DNA of 28,310 nt. Origin: a virus. Each line of letters opens with the position of its first letter. Position 1 is the stretch's first letter. The notes below the pieces were generated by a model. That model saw nothing but the letters and a program-made list of their open reading frames with translations, was not told the origin of the DNA and did not search any database. Made by a program: the position numbers and the translations under genes. The DNA lies in the IMG/VR virus record IMGVR_UViG_3300036851_000224, positions 1 to 28,310 of that record. One strand, written 5' to 3'. Of this stretch, positions 19,341 to 27,027 are shown one piece after another.

Positions 19341-19350
19341 GGGTGGAGGG

Positions 19351-19710
19351 ATGATCGTGCTGGAGTTCACGGGGACCGCGGCGGCGGAGTTCAGCGCGTC
19401 GCACGTCGTGCCGGGCCACACTCGATGCGGGAGGCTCCATGGGCATCGCTGGCGGATCGTCGTCTCGATGGAGGCCGGTCAGGACCCGACGACTGGCGAG
19501 CTACACAGGGTCCCTCAGCTGGCGAACGCGGTCGAGGCGATCTGCGCCGAGGCCGACCGAGAGCACGTCAACGATATGTTCCCCGCCAGCTCCCCGACCC
19601 CAGCCGGGGTCGCCCTCTCCGTCCGCGAGAGACTGATCCTCGACTTCCCGAAGATCACCAAGGTGCAGGTCTGGGCCGATGACGTCAGCGTCACACTCTC
19701 CAGCGGCTGA
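19351..19710 (+). CDS. queD: QueD-like 6-carboxy-tetrahydropterin synthase homologue (119 aa)
   Basis: ATG 19351 follows GGAGGG. The zinc ligands are His18 (SASH), His30 and His32 (RLHGHRW); Cys26 (TRCGRLHGH) sits where QueD's catalytic Cys is. DREHVNDMF and SPTPAGVA match the next conserved blocks. QueD makes 6-carboxy-tetrahydropterin on the path to 7-deazaguanine, used by some phages to modify DNA against restriction. Two differences: the Asp-His pair reads Glu71-His72 with a shortened loop, and the C-terminal Glu that holds the pterin is replaced (VWADDVSV). The substrate may therefore differ. No queC, queE, folE or dpdA is in this window. Confidence 0.8.
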   Translation: MIVLEFTGTAAAEFSASHVVPGHTRCGRLHGHRWRIVVSMEAGQDPTTGELHRVPQLANAVEAICAEADREHVNDMFPASSPTPAGVALSVRERLILDFPKITKVQVWADDVSVTLSSG

Positions 19711-20392
19711 TCCGACCTTCGAGTGGGTTGCGATCAGCCGGATCCAGCCCAATCCATGGAACCCGAACGCCATGGATGACGAGATGTACGCGAAGGCGAT
19801 CGAGTCGATCCACAGGTTCGGGTTCGTCGATCCACTTACCTGCCGGACCGAGGTCAACGCGGCCGGGGTCATCGTCTTCGAGATCATCGACGGCGAGCAC
19901 CGTTGGAAGGCCGCGAAGGACCATGGCCGCTGTACCCGGGCGAAGAAGGGCGGCGGCTGGGAGCGCCACGTTGGACTGGCCGAGCTGCCGGTAACCAATC
20001 TCGGCGTGGTCATCGACAGCGTTGCCCAGCAGCTGACGATCGTCCTCAACGAGACACGGGGCGAGTACAAGCCGAAGGAAATGGGCGTTCTCCTCACGAA
20101 GCTCCTGACGGTCGAGCCGCTCCCGGATCTCCTCGAAGTCCTGCCGTTCACCAAGCCCCAGTTCGAGGAACTGGCCGAGCTGCCCAGCGTCGACTGGAAC
20201 AAAGTCGGCTCAACGGCGCTCTCGACGCCGAAGCGTCAGGACCAGTTCGTCGAACGGGTCTACCGGCTGCCGACCGAAGCGGCCCAGAAGATCGACGAGG
20301 CGATCGTTGCGTGGCGAGATCGCGAAGGAGAGAGCGGTGGGCCAGACTGGAAGGCGCTCCAAGCCATCGCCGAGGAGTTTCTCGGCGCGTAG
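19679..20392 (+). CDS. ParB-like nuclease domain protein (237 aa)
   Basis: ATG 19679 overlaps the queD-like gene by 32 bp. Residues 15-100 show the ParB/Srx N-terminal layout: VAISRIQPNPWNPNAMDDEM, YAKAIESIHRFGFVDPLTCR, then VFEIIDGEHRWKAAKDHG, where DGEHR corresponds to ParB box II (GERR). The middle (VVIDSVAQQLTIVLNETRGE) and C-terminal helices are typical of phage ParB-like proteins next to terminase genes. Such proteins bind NTP or nick DNA; the exact job is unknown. No ParA partner is present. Confidence 0.86.
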   Translation: MTSASHSPAADPTFEWVAISRIQPNPWNPNAMDDEMYAKAIESIHRFGFVDPLTCRTEVNAAGVIVFEIIDGEHRWKAAKDHGRCTRAKKGGGWERHVGLAELPVTNLGVVIDSVAQQLTIVLNETRGEYKPKEMGVLLTKLLTVEPLPDLLEVLPFTKPQFEELAELPSVDWNKVGSTALSTPKRQDQFVERVYRLPTEAAQKIDEAIVAWRDREGESGGPDWKALQAIAEEFLGA

Positions 20393-20558
20393 CTACGAGA
20401 CGTTCTGTGGTGGCTGCGAGACGTGGTTCACTTTCGAGCTGGGAAGCCTGCTCGACCGCGGGATCGACCCGGCAGACCTGTTGAAGATCACTGAGAAGTG
20501 CTCGTACTGTGGCGCCCACTGCACGGTCGGGCCGGGGGACGTCTTGGAGCTGACATGA
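20337..20558 (+). CDS. Small zinc-ribbon protein (73 aa), GTG start
   Basis: GTG 20337 has AAGGAG 4 nt upstream; TTG 20307 is a longer alternative. It overlaps the ParB-like gene by 56 bp. TFCGGCETWFTFELGSLLDR and ITEKCSYCGAHCTVGPGD give two CxxC knuckles about 30 residues apart, a classic zinc ribbon, with one extra Cys. The first 20 residues are basic overlap sequence. It abuts the small terminase gene (ATGA overlap), so a packaging-related role is possible. Confidence 0.7.
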   Translation: MGQTGRRSKPSPRSFSARSYETFCGGCETWFTFELGSLLDRGIDPADLLKITEKCSYCGAHCTVGPGDVLELT

Positions 20559-21109
20559 GCCGGACGAAGCACGACTACCCGAAGCTCCGCCTCGAATACA
20601 TCCAGTCCGAGATCAGCATCCGGGAGCTGTGCAAGCGCAACGACATCAAGAACTGGTCGACCGTCAACGCCATGAAGGTGAAGGAAGACTGGGACAAGGC
20701 CCGCGAGGAGTTTCGGGAGAGGGTCGCCGAGCGTGAGATCGGGGCGCTCGTCGACGCTCGAATGAGGACGACGGCAGAGATCCATCAGGAGCTGCTGGTC
20801 GCCATTCGTCACGCCGTGCGGCGGTTCATCAAGGACCTCGCCGCGGACAAGGAAGAGGGTCAGACGGTCTCGGCCCGCGACATCATGGGCATGATCGACA
20901 AGTTCCTGCTGCTCACGGGTCAGGCAACCTCGCGCTCGGAGAGTAAGAACCTTGATCTCCACGCCATCACGGGCTTCGACGACGTCCTCCGAGGAGCCCC
21001 GCCCGACCTACTTCGAGAACTTGCAGAAGTGGCTCGCTCGAACGGAGCTGGAGCGAAGCCAGTGGGATCAGGTCCACTCATCGTCCTTGAGGGAACTCGC
21101 ACGGCGTAA
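20555..21109 (+). CDS. terS: Terminase small subunit-like protein (184 aa)
   Basis: ATG 20555, ATGA overlap. The N-terminal domain (YPKLRLEYIQSEISIRELCK, then RNDIKNWSTVNAMKVKEDWD, KAREEFRERVAE) is the helix-turn-helix DNA-recognition fold usual for small terminase subunits, followed by a long helical oligomerisation region (EIHQELLVAIRHAVRRFIKD) and RDIMGMIDKFLLLTG. It lies directly before the large terminase gene, with which it overlaps by 158 bp. The small subunit recognises the packaging site and controls the motor. Confidence 0.82.
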   Translation: MSRTKHDYPKLRLEYIQSEISIRELCKRNDIKNWSTVNAMKVKEDWDKAREEFRERVAEREIGALVDARMRTTAEIHQELLVAIRHAVRRFIKDLAADKEEGQTVSARDIMGMIDKFLLLTGQATSRSESKNLDLHAITGFDDVLRGAPPDLLRELAEVARSNGAGAKPVGSGPLIVLEGTRTA

Positions 21110-22469
21110 GGTCGTCGACGCGATCTTCGCGTACGGGGAGTACGTCTTCGGCTACCGGGCAGCCGCGCACCACCGCGAGATGATCGAGAAGATGCTCGAC
21201 GCAGTGGCCAAGGCTGGAACTGCGCTGGCTCGGAACCTCATCATCGAGGAGCCCCGCGGCCACGCCAAGACGACGTGGGGCGACACGATCTTCCTGTGCT
21301 GGCTCATCAGCCAGTTCCCGCACCTCCGGATCGGGCTCCTGTCCAAGAAGGACGAGCTGGCCTACGACTTCAGCAAAGCCATCCGCTGGACCTTCGAGAA
21401 CAACCCGCGGCACCACGAGATCTTCGGGCGGAACGTCTCGGCGGCGAAGTGGACGGACAAGGAGTGGTATCACTCGGACAGCCCGTGGCAGGGCCAGAAG
21501 GACATGACCCTGTTCGCCGCGGGGACGGGCTCGGCGATCGTGTCCAAGCGCTTCGACATCATCCTCGCCGACGACATCCTCGACGCCGAGAACACCAAGA
21601 CGCCGGAGCAGCGCGCGGCGGTCGAGGAGTGGTGGCAGAAGACGGTCCGGCCGTGCCTGACCCCGAACGGCATCATCATCATGCTCGGGACCCGATGGGC
21701 GGTCGAGGATCTCTACGAGAAGCTCAGCGACGACGACGAGGACGGGGAAGAGTCCGATTTCGAGCTGATGCTTCGGCAGGCCATCATCGAGGACCCGGTC
21801 ACCAAGGAGGTCACCGCGCTCTGGCCCGAGGTCTGGTCGCTGGAGCGACTGGCCAAGGAGCTGAAGAACATGGGGTCGGCGTGGTTCAGCTGCGCCTACC
21901 AGAACGACGTCTCGGGTCTGGCCAAGGGCAACGTCTTCCGGAAGGACGACTTCGACTACTTCAAGCGGCTCGACCCCGAGAAGAGCTACACGATCCGGAT
22001 GGGGATGGACCTAGCCTCCTCGGAGAAGCAGACGGCCGACTTCACGGCCCGCTGCACGACGGCCGAGGATGAGGACGGCAACTTCTACGTACTCGCGGTC
22101 TATCGGGACCGTCGAGAAACCGATCACGCCGACTTCGTCGTCGACGGCTGGATGGCCCACCAGCACATGGCGCTCGTCATCTGCGAGAACAACGCCTTCC
22201 AGTCGACGCTCATCAAGGAGGTCATGCGGGACTACCCGCAGATCCCGATCGAGGGCAAGAAGACCGACGTCGACAAGGTGACGCGCGCCAGAGCGGTCGC
22301 CGCCAAGTACGAGGCCCACAAGGTCTTCCACCACATCTCGCTGAAGGGCGGCGAGTTCGAGCAGGAACTGCTGACGTTCCCGAAGGGGCACGACGACATG
22401 ATCGACGCCCTCGGGTTCTCGATGGATCTCGGAGGCGACGAGTTCAGCTTCACGTCAGCTCGGAGGTGA
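20952..22469 (+). CDS. terL: Terminase large subunit (505 aa), TTG start
   Basis: TTG 20952 has GGAGAG 8 nt upstream; no ATG or GTG occurs in frame before residue 77, and coding-type sequence begins by residue 15 (EPRPTYFENLQKWLARTELE). Walker A variant EPRGHAKTT (100-108), Walker B IILADD (203-208), coupling motif IIIMLGTRW (241-249). RNase H-like nuclease acidic residues: Asp353 (GMDLASS), Glu in VICENNAF, and GHDDMIDALG near the end. The protein pumps DNA into the capsid and cuts it. All motifs are present, so it should be active. Confidence 0.95.
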   Translation: MISTPSRASTTSSEEPRPTYFENLQKWLARTELERSQWDQVHSSSLRELARRKVVDAIFAYGEYVFGYRAAAHHREMIEKMLDAVAKAGTALARNLIIEEPRGHAKTTWGDTIFLCWLISQFPHLRIGLLSKKDELAYDFSKAIRWTFENNPRHHEIFGRNVSAAKWTDKEWYHSDSPWQGQKDMTLFAAGTGSAIVSKRFDIILADDILDAENTKTPEQRAAVEEWWQKTVRPCLTPNGIIIMLGTRWAVEDLYEKLSDDDEDGEESDFELMLRQAIIEDPVTKEVTALWPEVWSLERLAKELKNMGSAWFSCAYQNDVSGLAKGNVFRKDDFDYFKRLDPEKSYTIRMGMDLASSEKQTADFTARCTTAEDEDGNFYVLAVYRDRRETDHADFVVDGWMAHQHMALVICENNAFQSTLIKEVMRDYPQIPIEGKKTDVDKVTRARAVAAKYEAHKVFHHISLKGGEFEQELLTFPKGHDDMIDALGFSMDLGGDEFSFTSARR

Positions 22470-22472
22470 GTC

Positions 22473-22631
22473 ATGGCGGAGATCGAGCGGGCCGCCCCTC
22501 AGCTCCCCAAGCTCGTTTGCGACTGGTGCCTCCGTAAGCGGGAGTGCCACACCTTCGGGAGCCCCGGCCTTCGGCGACGGGCGCTCTGTCCGCCCTGTCT
22601 CTGGGCCTTGGTTCATCAGGCATTGAAGTGA
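22473..22631 (+). CDS. Tiny zinc-finger protein (52 aa)
   Basis: ATG 22473 follows GGAGG by about 6 nt. LVCDWCLRKRECHTFGSPGL then ALCPPCLWALVHQALK: Cys at 16, 19, 25, 40 and 43, with His26, form a small treble-clef-like site. It sits between the terminase and portal genes, so a packaging or head-assembly role is possible but not shown. Confidence 0.68.
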   Translation: MAEIERAAPQLPKLVCDWCLRKRECHTFGSPGLRRRALCPPCLWALVHQALK

Positions 22632-22638
22632 GGTCACC

Positions 22639-22842
22639 GTGGGGCTGAAGAGGCTGAAGTTCAGGGACGGGCGGCGGTGGGTGCCCGAGCACGTGGCCGC
22701 GATGATGGTGGGGCTCAAGACCCACACGATGACGCACCAGCAGGCCCTCGACGCTGCCAATGAGCGGCTGACGAAAGACCACATCGAGCGAGCGTTCGAC
22801 GGGATCGTCTCGGCTCACTTTCGCGATCACGGAGGCGGTTGA
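22639..22842 (+). CDS. Small hypothetical protein (67 aa), GTG start
   Basis: GTG 22639 with GAGGT 6 nt upstream. Basic N-terminus (MGLKRLKFRDGRRWVPEHVA) and helices (MTHQQALDAANERLTKDHIE). Its last base overlaps the portal ATG (TGATG). Not recognised; the position suggests a head-assembly accessory protein. Confidence 0.68.
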   Translation: MGLKRLKFRDGRRWVPEHVAAMMVGLKTHTMTHQQALDAANERLTKDHIERAFDGIVSAHFRDHGGG

Positions 22843-24434
22843 TGGGGATCGTCGTTGACCTCGCCCGCGCCGCGGTCGCGGCATCCGGCCGCAAGGCCAA
22901 CGAGAAGGCCGTACCCGCCAGTGCCTCCATGGCGCCGACGGAGTCCGGTCGGCAGGGCAAGCCGAACGTCCGGCTCTTCCGCCATTGGGCGGAGCATTCA
23001 GAGCTGGTTCGCGGCGCCATCGACATCAGGCGTGGGCAGGTTGCGGTCGCGGAGTGGGACATTCTGCCCGTCGACGGCGATCTGAGCTACTCACAGTCCC
23101 TAAAAGCTCAGATCGTTGACCTGTTCGACCGGCCGAACCCGACCCGTGCCAGCTTCCGCTCGTTCACAGAGCCAGTGGTCGAAGATGTCCTCGTGCTCGA
23201 TGCTGGCTCGATCGAGAAGGTCCGCAATCTGCGGGGACAGATCGCCCAGCTGTGGGCGGTCGACGGCGGCGAGGTCCGGGTTGCCAAGTATTGGGACGGC
23301 GAAGAGGACGAGGCTCGGTACTTCTGGTATCCGGACGGGCAGGTTCGAGCGCGCTGGACGAACAGTGAGTTCACTTACATCATGTCCCGCCCGGCGTCGT
23401 ACCGGGTCGTCGGCCTCTCTACCATGGAGGTCCTGAAGGCGACGATCGACCGCGAGCTGGGTGCCGACGCCTACAACTCGCGGCAGGTGACCTCGGCCGC
23501 GCCGGACGGTCTGCTCGATCTCGGCGAGGGCGTTCGACCAGATCAGGTCGAGAAGTTCAAGGCGTACTGGCTGGCGGAGATCGCCGGGCGCGGCGCCATG
23601 GCCATCCTCGGCGGATCGCGGAACGCCAAGTTCCACCACTTCCGGATGTCGAACCGGGACATGCAGTTCGCCGAGTGGCAGAACTACCTGCTCCGCAAGA
23701 CGGCTCTCGTCTTTGGGCTCGCCGCTCAGGACCTGAACGCGGTCACCGACGTGAACCGGGCCTCGGCCTCGGTCTTTCAGGAGAACACCGAGGATCGTGG
23801 CCTGCGGCCGCTCCTCGGGCTCGTGGCCGACTACTACACCCGCGAGATCGTCTGGGATGAGGGCTTCGGCGGGGCCGAGAACAACCTCCGCTTCGCGTTC
23901 ACCAAGCTGAACCTGAAGGAGACGCTCGACAATGCCAAGGTCGAGGCAACCCAGACCGGCAACATGCCGACGCGCAGCGTCGATGAGCTGCGGAAGAAGG
24001 CTGGGCTGGAGCCGTGGGGACCGCCATTCGATCTGCCAATGGTCGTCACACCGACAGGCGTCGTCATCCTCTCGGATGTCCCGACGGCACGCGAGGTCAT
24101 GCAGTCGAAGGAGAAGCCCGAGCCGAAGCCCCCGGCGCCGACAAAGGCGGGCGACATTCATGTGGCTGCGACGGACCTGACGCCTATCCGGGATCTCTTC
24201 GAGCGGTTCTCGGGCGATCAGGAGAAGCTCATCGAGGCGATCGCGCTGCGAGATACCCCGCCCGCCGAGGTCCACATCGACGCGGGGGCCGTTCAGGTCC
24301 ATCTCGATGCTCCGGTGACCGTCGAGGCGGCGCGCAAGCCGGACGTCACTCGCGAGACGGAGTTCAAGTTGGACGGAAGCGGCCGCATCGTCGGCAAGAG
24401 GGAGGTCGAGACCAGTGCCGATTTCGAACGCTAA
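22842..24434 (+). CDS. Phage portal protein (530 aa)
   Basis: ATG 22842 (TGATG overlap). Assigned from position after terL and from features of the HK97/PBSX-type portal: an N-terminal entry with NVRLFRHWAEHSELVRGAID, the wing domain (AQLWAVDGGEVRVAKYWDGE), a stem and clip region (DGLLDLGEGVRPDQVEKFKA, YWLAEIAGRG) and the stretch LLRKTALVFGLAAQDLNAVT, typical of portals before the crown helix. The last 120 residues are an acidic Pro/Lys linker and strand-rich tail (VHIDAGAVQVHLDAPVTVEA; LDGSGRIVGKREVE), which may bind scaffold. It forms the dodecameric DNA gate of the head. Confidence 0.88.
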   Translation: MGIVVDLARAAVAASGRKANEKAVPASASMAPTESGRQGKPNVRLFRHWAEHSELVRGAIDIRRGQVAVAEWDILPVDGDLSYSQSLKAQIVDLFDRPNPTRASFRSFTEPVVEDVLVLDAGSIEKVRNLRGQIAQLWAVDGGEVRVAKYWDGEEDEARYFWYPDGQVRARWTNSEFTYIMSRPASYRVVGLSTMEVLKATIDRELGADAYNSRQVTSAAPDGLLDLGEGVRPDQVEKFKAYWLAEIAGRGAMAILGGSRNAKFHHFRMSNRDMQFAEWQNYLLRKTALVFGLAAQDLNAVTDVNRASASVFQENTEDRGLRPLLGLVADYYTREIVWDEGFGGAENNLRFAFTKLNLKETLDNAKVEATQTGNMPTRSVDELRKKAGLEPWGPPFDLPMVVTPTGVVILSDVPTAREVMQSKEKPEPKPPAPTKAGDIHVAATDLTPIRDLFERFSGDQEKLIEAIALRDTPPAEVHIDAGAVQVHLDAPVTVEAARKPDVTRETEFKLDGSGRIVGKREVETSADFER

Positions 24435-24918
24435 TCTCAAGTGGTACCTCTCGGGTGGCTCCGGGAACACCGATCCGAACGCATCGCTCGGCGGCGCGCG
24501 GAGCACGACCCTTGCTCCGTCCAGTCTGTTCGACACCGTCACGGGCGACGAGAGTGCGGCCGGTGACACCGAGTATCGCTGCGTCTACTTCCGGAACGAG
24601 GACGCCGACGCCGACGGGCTCATCAACCCGATCCTCTGGATCCTGTCGAACACACCGTCGGCCGACACGACGGTCGCCGTCGGTCTCGATCCGGCTGGCA
24701 AGGGCGGAACGGCCACGACGATCGCCAACGAGAACACGGCCCCTGCCGGGGTGAGTTTCAGCTCGCCTGCCACGAAGGGGGCCGGGCTCGCGCTGCCATC
24801 GACACCATATGCTCAGGACGAGTTCATTGCGGTCTGGATCAGGCGGACGGTCGACGCTGGCGCGGCCTCGGCCGCTTCTGACCCGGCCACTCTCCGGGTC
24901 GAGGGAGACACGATCTGA
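24415..24918 (+). CDS. Conserved virion-type beta protein (167 aa), GTG start
   Basis: GTG 24415 has GGGAGGT about 10 nt upstream and overlaps the portal gene by 20 bp. NLKWYLSGGSGNTDPNASLG followed by LFDTVTGDESAAGDTEYRCV, YFRNED and VGLDPAGKGGTATTIANENT, then SFSSPATKGAGLAL and AVWIRRTVDAGAASAASDPA, match from memory a family found next to portal or tail genes in environmental phages. Likely an all-beta surface protein on the head or tail (inference). Not a major capsid protein. Confidence 0.82.
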   Translation: MPISNANLKWYLSGGSGNTDPNASLGGARSTTLAPSSLFDTVTGDESAAGDTEYRCVYFRNEDADADGLINPILWILSNTPSADTTVAVGLDPAGKGGTATTIANENTAPAGVSFSSPATKGAGLALPSTPYAQDEFIAVWIRRTVDAGAASAASDPATLRVEGDTI

Positions 24919-25922
24919 TGGTCGCCCTTCGCGCGGAGTCATTCCTCGGGATCGCTTCGACGGCCGAATGGATCTCGAAACACGCCGGGTCTATCACCGG
25001 GGCCGGTCACTCGTTTCCCGGTGGTAATGGTCGCAACGGCGGCAATGCTGGTCGCGCCAACAGCGGCAATGCGTGGGTTGCAACCTACGACTCGGTCGCC
25101 ACCGCGTACGCTGGCGGAGCCCACAAGACTCCGTCGCTTCCGGCGGGCACGAGCGAGCTGTTCTCGTTCCTTGATGCGACGGTCACCCACATCACCTTCA
25201 ACCTGAAACCCGACGGGGCAATCGATATCCGCCGGGGGACGACGAGCGGCACGTTGCTCGCCACCTCCGCCGCGGGAGTGATCGTCGCGGGGTCCTTCTC
25301 CTACGTCGAGTTCAAGGCGCTGGTCGCCAACTCGGGCGGGATCGCCGAGTGCCTCGTCAACGGCGTTTCGGTCGTCTCGTTCAGCGGCGATACCCAGAAC
25401 GCCGGAACGGCCGCCAGCACGCAGGCCAAGTTCTGGCACCCGGCCACAGGGAGCGACTGGACCGACCTCTATTATGGCGACACGGGCGCCTACTATGGCG
25501 ACGGACGGGTCGAGCTTCGCAGTCCGAGCGCAGCGGGCAACTCCACAGTCCTCACTCGCGGCGGAGCCGACAGCGGGGCGAACTGGTCGCAGGTCGACGA
25601 GGGCGTTCCGAACGACGACACCGACTACGTCACCTCGGGCACGCCGGGTGACAAGGATACCTACGCCCATCAGGATCTGGTCTCCATTGGCGGGGTCGTG
25701 AAGGTTGTCCAGATCGTCGGGCGGATGAGGAAGGACGATGCCGGAGCCCGCTCTGTCGTCATGGTCGCCCGCCTCTCGGCGACCGAGGTCGACGGCCCGG
25801 CTCAGACGCTCAACACCAGTTATGCCACGTTCGCCGACCCCCGGACGACCAAGCCCGGTGGTGGTGCGTGGACGATCTCGGACGTGAACAGCGCGGAGTT
25901 CGGCGTAAAGATCAACGCCTGA
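24918..25922 (+). CDS. Virion structural protein, lectin-like N-terminus (334 aa)
   Basis: ATG 24918 (TGATG overlap). Residues 1-50 are Gly/Asn-rich (GNGRNGGNAGRANSGNAWVA). Residues about 60-200 resemble a concanavalin/jelly-roll-like beta-sandwich (DGAIDIRRGTTSGTLLATSA, FSYVEFKALVANSGGIAECL). The C-terminal part (NWSQVDEGVPNDDTDYVTSG, TPGDKDTYAHQDL, RMRKDDAGARSVVMVARLSA) matches a family common in phage virion clusters. Likely a tail-tip, fibre or decoration protein that may touch host sugars. Confidence 0.82.
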   Translation: MVALRAESFLGIASTAEWISKHAGSITGAGHSFPGGNGRNGGNAGRANSGNAWVATYDSVATAYAGGAHKTPSLPAGTSELFSFLDATVTHITFNLKPDGAIDIRRGTTSGTLLATSAAGVIVAGSFSYVEFKALVANSGGIAECLVNGVSVVSFSGDTQNAGTAASTQAKFWHPATGSDWTDLYYGDTGAYYGDGRVELRSPSAAGNSTVLTRGGADSGANWSQVDEGVPNDDTDYVTSGTPGDKDTYAHQDLVSIGGVVKVVQIVGRMRKDDAGARSVVMVARLSATEVDGPAQTLNTSYATFADPRTTKPGGGAWTISDVNSAEFGVKINA

Positions 25923-25928
25923 TCCCTG

Positions 25929-27026
25929 ATGGCTGACAGGGTCTCGACCGAACACGTCGAAGTCTTCGTTGTCCCCGACACCCAGAAGGCCCGCGTCAGC
26001 GCCGAGCACGTCGAAGTCTTCGTCGTTCCAGACACCCAGAAGGCGCAGATCAGCGCCGAACACGTCGAAGTCTTCGTTGTCCCCGACACCCAGAAGGCGC
26101 AGATCTCGGCCGAATACGTCGAGGTCTTCATCGCAGGGGCGACGACCGGAGAGCCCGTTTCCTCCGACCTCGCCTTCGATGCGTCGATCATCAACCTCGG
26201 GCAAGCATCGCTCACCTTCGACTACGAGATCCTCCCGGAAGGTGTAGATCAGGCCGGGGCGGATCTTGGTATCGACTACGCGATCGGAGTCGCTGGTGGT
26301 GTCCATAAGGACCTGACGTTCAGCGCCCGGGTCACGAAGGCGACTAAGCTCAAGCAGCGCGGCAAGGACCTGCGGATCGGCTGGCAGGTTCAGGCCCTGA
26401 CGGTCATCGGACGCGACTACCAGATCAACTGGATCATCGAGCCGCCGCTCGTCGGCGCCGACCTCGACATCAATGCCCCGGTCGACATCAACACGGTCGC
26501 CGGGGCCGACCTGCCGTTCACCTTCGAGGTCGAGAACCCGCGACCTCGGGTGGGGCTCTCATTCGATGCCACGATCAGAGCGCTGGTCAATGGCGACCTG
26601 CCGTTCGACGCCGGAATGCGGGCACCGGCTGACGGCGATCTGATGATCGACGCGCCGATCGAGGGCGCCACGGTCTCCAGCGATCTCACGATCGACTTCG
26701 AGATCCAAGCGCAACGGCGTCGGGGTACAGCGTTCATCGTCGGGCCGCGGACCGAGGAGCCGAAGAAGCCGAGGCAGCGCGGGAAGTATCCGCGGCAACG
26801 ACAGGCGGATCTCGCGTTCGACGCGCCGATCAGGCGGTTGGCCAACTCGGACTTCATGGTCAGCTCGCCGATCCTTGCGCTGGTGGCGGCCTCGGTGACT
26901 CTCGGCTCAAGGATCGCTCGCTCGGCCGGATCCGATCTCGGGATCGACTCGGTCCGCTACGACTTCTACGACTGGAACCGCGACGTCCTGCTCGCGGAGA
27001 TTGACCCCGACCTCGTTGGAGGGTGA
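25929..27026 (+). CDS. Repeat-rich virion protein (365 aa)
   Basis: ATG 25929. Residues 5-69 are tandem 18-residue repeats with the core SAEHVEVFVVPDTQKA, resembling repeats in phage proteins encoded after the portal in several environmental phages. Residues 75-365 contain a second, looser repeat of the form (S/G/A)DLxFDAxI (for example SDLAFDASI, GDLPFDAGM, SDLTIDFEI), with a basic insertion (RRRGTAFIVGPRTEEPKKPR then QRGKYPRQRQ) near residue 270. The alternation suggests a beta-stacked, fibrous or surface protein. No catalytic motif. Confidence 0.78.
   Translation: MADRVSTEHVEVFVVPDTQKARVSAEHVEVFVVPDTQKAQISAEHVEVFVVPDTQKAQISAEYVEVFIAGATTGEPVSSDLAFDASIINLGQASLTFDYEILPEGVDQAGADLGIDYAIGVAGGVHKDLTFSARVTKATKLKQRGKDLRIGWQVQALTVIGRDYQINWIIEPPLVGADLDINAPVDINTVAGADLPFTFEVENPRPRVGLSFDATIRALVNGDLPFDAGMRAPADGDLMIDAPIEGATVSSDLTIDFEIQAQRRRGTAFIVGPRTEEPKKPRQRGKYPRQRQADLAFDAPIRRLANSDFMVSSPILALVAASVTLGSRIARSAGSDLGIDSVRYDFYDWNRDVLLAEIDPDLVGG
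25941..26135 (+). repeat. 54-bp tandem repeats (18-residue unit)
   Basis: Three full units (25941-25994, 25995-26048, 26049-26102) and a diverged fourth (26103-26135). Units 1-3 share nearly all codons, with differences mostly at third positions or at a single Thr/Ala and Arg/Gln change. Confidence 0.9.
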
Positions 27027-27027
27027 C

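Noticed and set aside
23100-24569. 489-codon open frame on the - strand
   Set aside because: Antisense to the portal gene, with Arg/Leu/Asp-rich low-information sequence and no ribosome site.
24939-26306. 455-codon open frame on the - strand
   Set aside because: Antisense to the virion genes; its apparent repeats simply mirror the 54-bp repeats of the + strand gene.
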